A stretch of 64,000 nucleotides of DNA, from assembly GCF_021917145.1 (NCBI RefSeq), contig NC_061071.1, forward strand, positions 2,653,110-2,717,109. The letters are read 5' to 3'. The position numbers and the translations under genes are program-made. Every line of letters begins with the position of its first letter. Positions within the stretch are counted from its first letter, which is position 1. The notes under the pieces are model-generated. The model worked only from the letters and a program-made list of their open reading frames with translations, was not told where the DNA came from and did no database searches. Below are positions 62,101 to 64,000 of the stretch, piece by piece. This stretch comes from Hypomesus transpacificus. Lineage: Eukaryota > Chordata > Actinopteri > Osmeriformes > Osmeridae.

Positions 62101-64000
62101 TGTACCCAGCAAGGCACCATGACGCCCCAGAAAATAAACCAGGCGGCAGTGCTGCTTCGCCCTGACAGATGGGCCTCGTATGGTGGCGAAGTTACACTTC
62201 TCCGATTGATCATTGAAGCTAACTTTGGTCTCTCTGCGTCTGTGGAAAAGGCCTGTTACTGTCGTAGCCTCTTAAACGTGCAATTTTGGAGTGAGATTTC
62301 TGTTACATAAACCTCACGGGGGAGGGCTCAAGCTTTGAGAAGCCACAAGAAATCCAGAACATCTGCAGATATCTTTTGTTCCAAATTGTTGACAAGGCAA
62401 CAGAGGGGAAAAGGATCATTACGCCATCCCTCTTGTCTTTGAGTAATTCAGAGGGAGTACGTGAAAGCAAGGTGAAACAGGGTCCCCCGTGATTTAAAGA
62501 CTGTGGCTAACATTCTTCAGACACAGACACCTGACTCAAACTGCAGAATCAGCTTAAAGAAGTTGCATGGTTCAAGAGAGAATTTGGCATGATAAATATA
62601 ATTTTTGTGTAGCATAGGATGTGTGCAGGTCGGTAGACCAAGGAAAAAATACCCTGTTAACCTGCCATGCCGAGCAGACTGTTAAATCATTTAAATCACC
62701 CTTTTTATGTAATGGAAAATTCACAGTGACCTCATTTTGTTTTCTGGTGTAACTTCACCTGGTTAACATGTGTTACCTTGTATCCAACAGCAAGGCAGAA
62801 CTGATTTGCTACCCTGACACATTCCTGTTTGGAGGTTATGACCCCTAATATCAGAGAACTGAACCAATGACCTTTAGTTGTATTGGGTTTGACACATGTC
62901 AGTCAAGTCTTAGAAGAACAGGAAAAGTTTGTGTAACCTGTCAGTTGTAAAAATGGACAAGCTAATTTAGCTTTTTCTTGGAACTTGCCGCAGACTTCAA
63001 ATGGCTCATTTCACATTAATAATGGATTGTAAGTTGAACATCTTTATACCTTCTATAGTGGTACTGTAAATTAAGTATTACCACATTATTTTGATTACAA
63101 AAAATCGACCCAATTAATGTCGACTGACATTAGATTCTTCAAATTGATTGATGGTGTATTCACAGACTAATTTGATTTCCTGAGTACCTTGCAACCCTTA
63201 AATATGTTCCTCATTTGACCCATTCCCTCCAAACAGACAATGGTTGGGTTTCCACTGCCTCTGTCTCTAGCCTGCAGCCTGAGACGATCAACTAACCCAA
63301 CACCACTTTCCCCTCCTCAAGACAGACAGACATCTGTTTCTATGATCCCACCCACCAACCACCCAACAGAGTAATAATAAACACCTCTCTCTCCATTTAA
63401 TAGAAACCAACATCAACTGTATCCCATTTATTTCAGAATGATGTGCTATTATACGTCAATTAAGATGATATAACACACCTAAAATCAGAAACATGAACAG
63501 ATGCTACTATATCACGTTTTGCTATGTGTTATGAAAACATCCCAGAAGAAGTTCCTCCTTGCGGTTCTGTCTAGCTGACAGGTTTGTAGGTCAGTCCCAA
63601 AGCTGGGAGATATTCCTCTTCCTCTTTCGTCCTTCCCCCACTGGCCCACAGCCCTGCCTCCCTACTGAGCGGGCTGGGGGCGGATGGTGGAGCGTAAACA
63701 GCTCTCCCTGCCTGCTGTGCACCAGCTGGGGCTCGGCCCCGGTTCGAGACGCCGAGCGGAAAACCACTGTCCCGTCATAAAGGCCACAATCACCACCTGA
63801 GGCTGTGGGTCGCCTCCCTCCTTTCTCCCCCGCCCTCCGACACCTCCACCCCAGGTGTTGGAGGCAGTTCCATCCCAGCGGTCTTTATTGCAACGAGGGA
63901 GCCATATTTCTTCTGAAAATCAGACCCATGGCTGACATTTCCATATACAGTACATTGAACATGAGAAGGATAGACATGTATTTGGACGCTGCTTAAAATC
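59121..64000. other. mxra5 upstream flank; no gene recognised
   Basis: The mxra5 promoter probably lies within 59.7-60.2 kb, where GC content rises (GGAGCGCGGAGTTGAGGAGG near 60.06 kb). Beyond that, open frames such as those at 61.98-62.31 kb and 63.56-64.0 kb match nothing known. A gene may begin beyond the right edge, but none is supported here. Confidence 0.5.

Noticed and set aside
61975-62310. 111-codon plus-strand open frame upstream of mxra5
   Set aside because: No homology recognised, no clear promoter or splice context, and length expected by chance in a 64-kb window.

Overview
The window is teleost fish genomic DNA. It is AT-rich, with long intergenic stretches, spliced genes with GT-AG introns, AATAAA polyadenylation signals, vertebrate-specific gene families, dinucleotide microsatellites and a small non-autonomous DNA transposon. 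Nothing suggests a prokaryotic or viral origin. The species cannot be named from the sequence alone.

Seven protein-coding genes can be built exon by exon, with matching splice phases. In order they are septin10 (minus, about 4.8-8.25 kb), sowahc (plus, single exon, 9.06-10.93 kb), dhrsx (minus, seven exons, 18.5-28.9 kb), zbed1 (minus, a domesticated hAT transposase inside the first dhrsx intron, 26.1-28.1 kb), cd99 (plus, 31.95-39.84 kb, with an alternative last exon at 37.3 kb), gyg2 glycogenin (plus, 41.44-45.72 kb) and mxra5 (minus, 50.1-59.1 kb). From 59.1 kb to the right edge only the mxra5 5' flank is seen.

Two conserved blocks meet here. septin10 and sowahc form a head-to-head pair, as SEPTIN10/SOWAHC do on human 2q13. 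The run dhrsx(-) / zbed1(-, nested) / cd99(+) / gyg2(+) / mxra5(-) repeats the order and orientation of human Xp22.33 (pseudoautosomal region 1 and its boundary), without recognisable XG or arylsulfatase genes.

The genes do not form an operon-like functional unit. They cover the cytoskeleton (septin), an ankyrin adaptor (sowahc), dolichol/polyprenol metabolism (dhrsx), transcription (zbed1), leukocyte/endothelial surface adhesion (cd99), glycogen priming (gyg2) and extracellular matrix (mxra5).

The best leads are: (1) a candidate secreted cd99 isoform made by a phase-incompatible terminal exon with its own poly(A) signal; (2) expansion of cd99 by repeats of a two-exon module; (3) three assembly-level defects that reading frame exposes, namely one missing base in zbed1, one missing base in mxra5 exon 2, and a 500-N gap in mxra5 whose flanks overlap by 5 bases so that its true size is probably zero; (4) a GC-AG intron in septin10; and (5) an intact 383-bp transposon with 9-bp target-site duplication in cd99 intron 1. 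No wholly new biological system was recognised.
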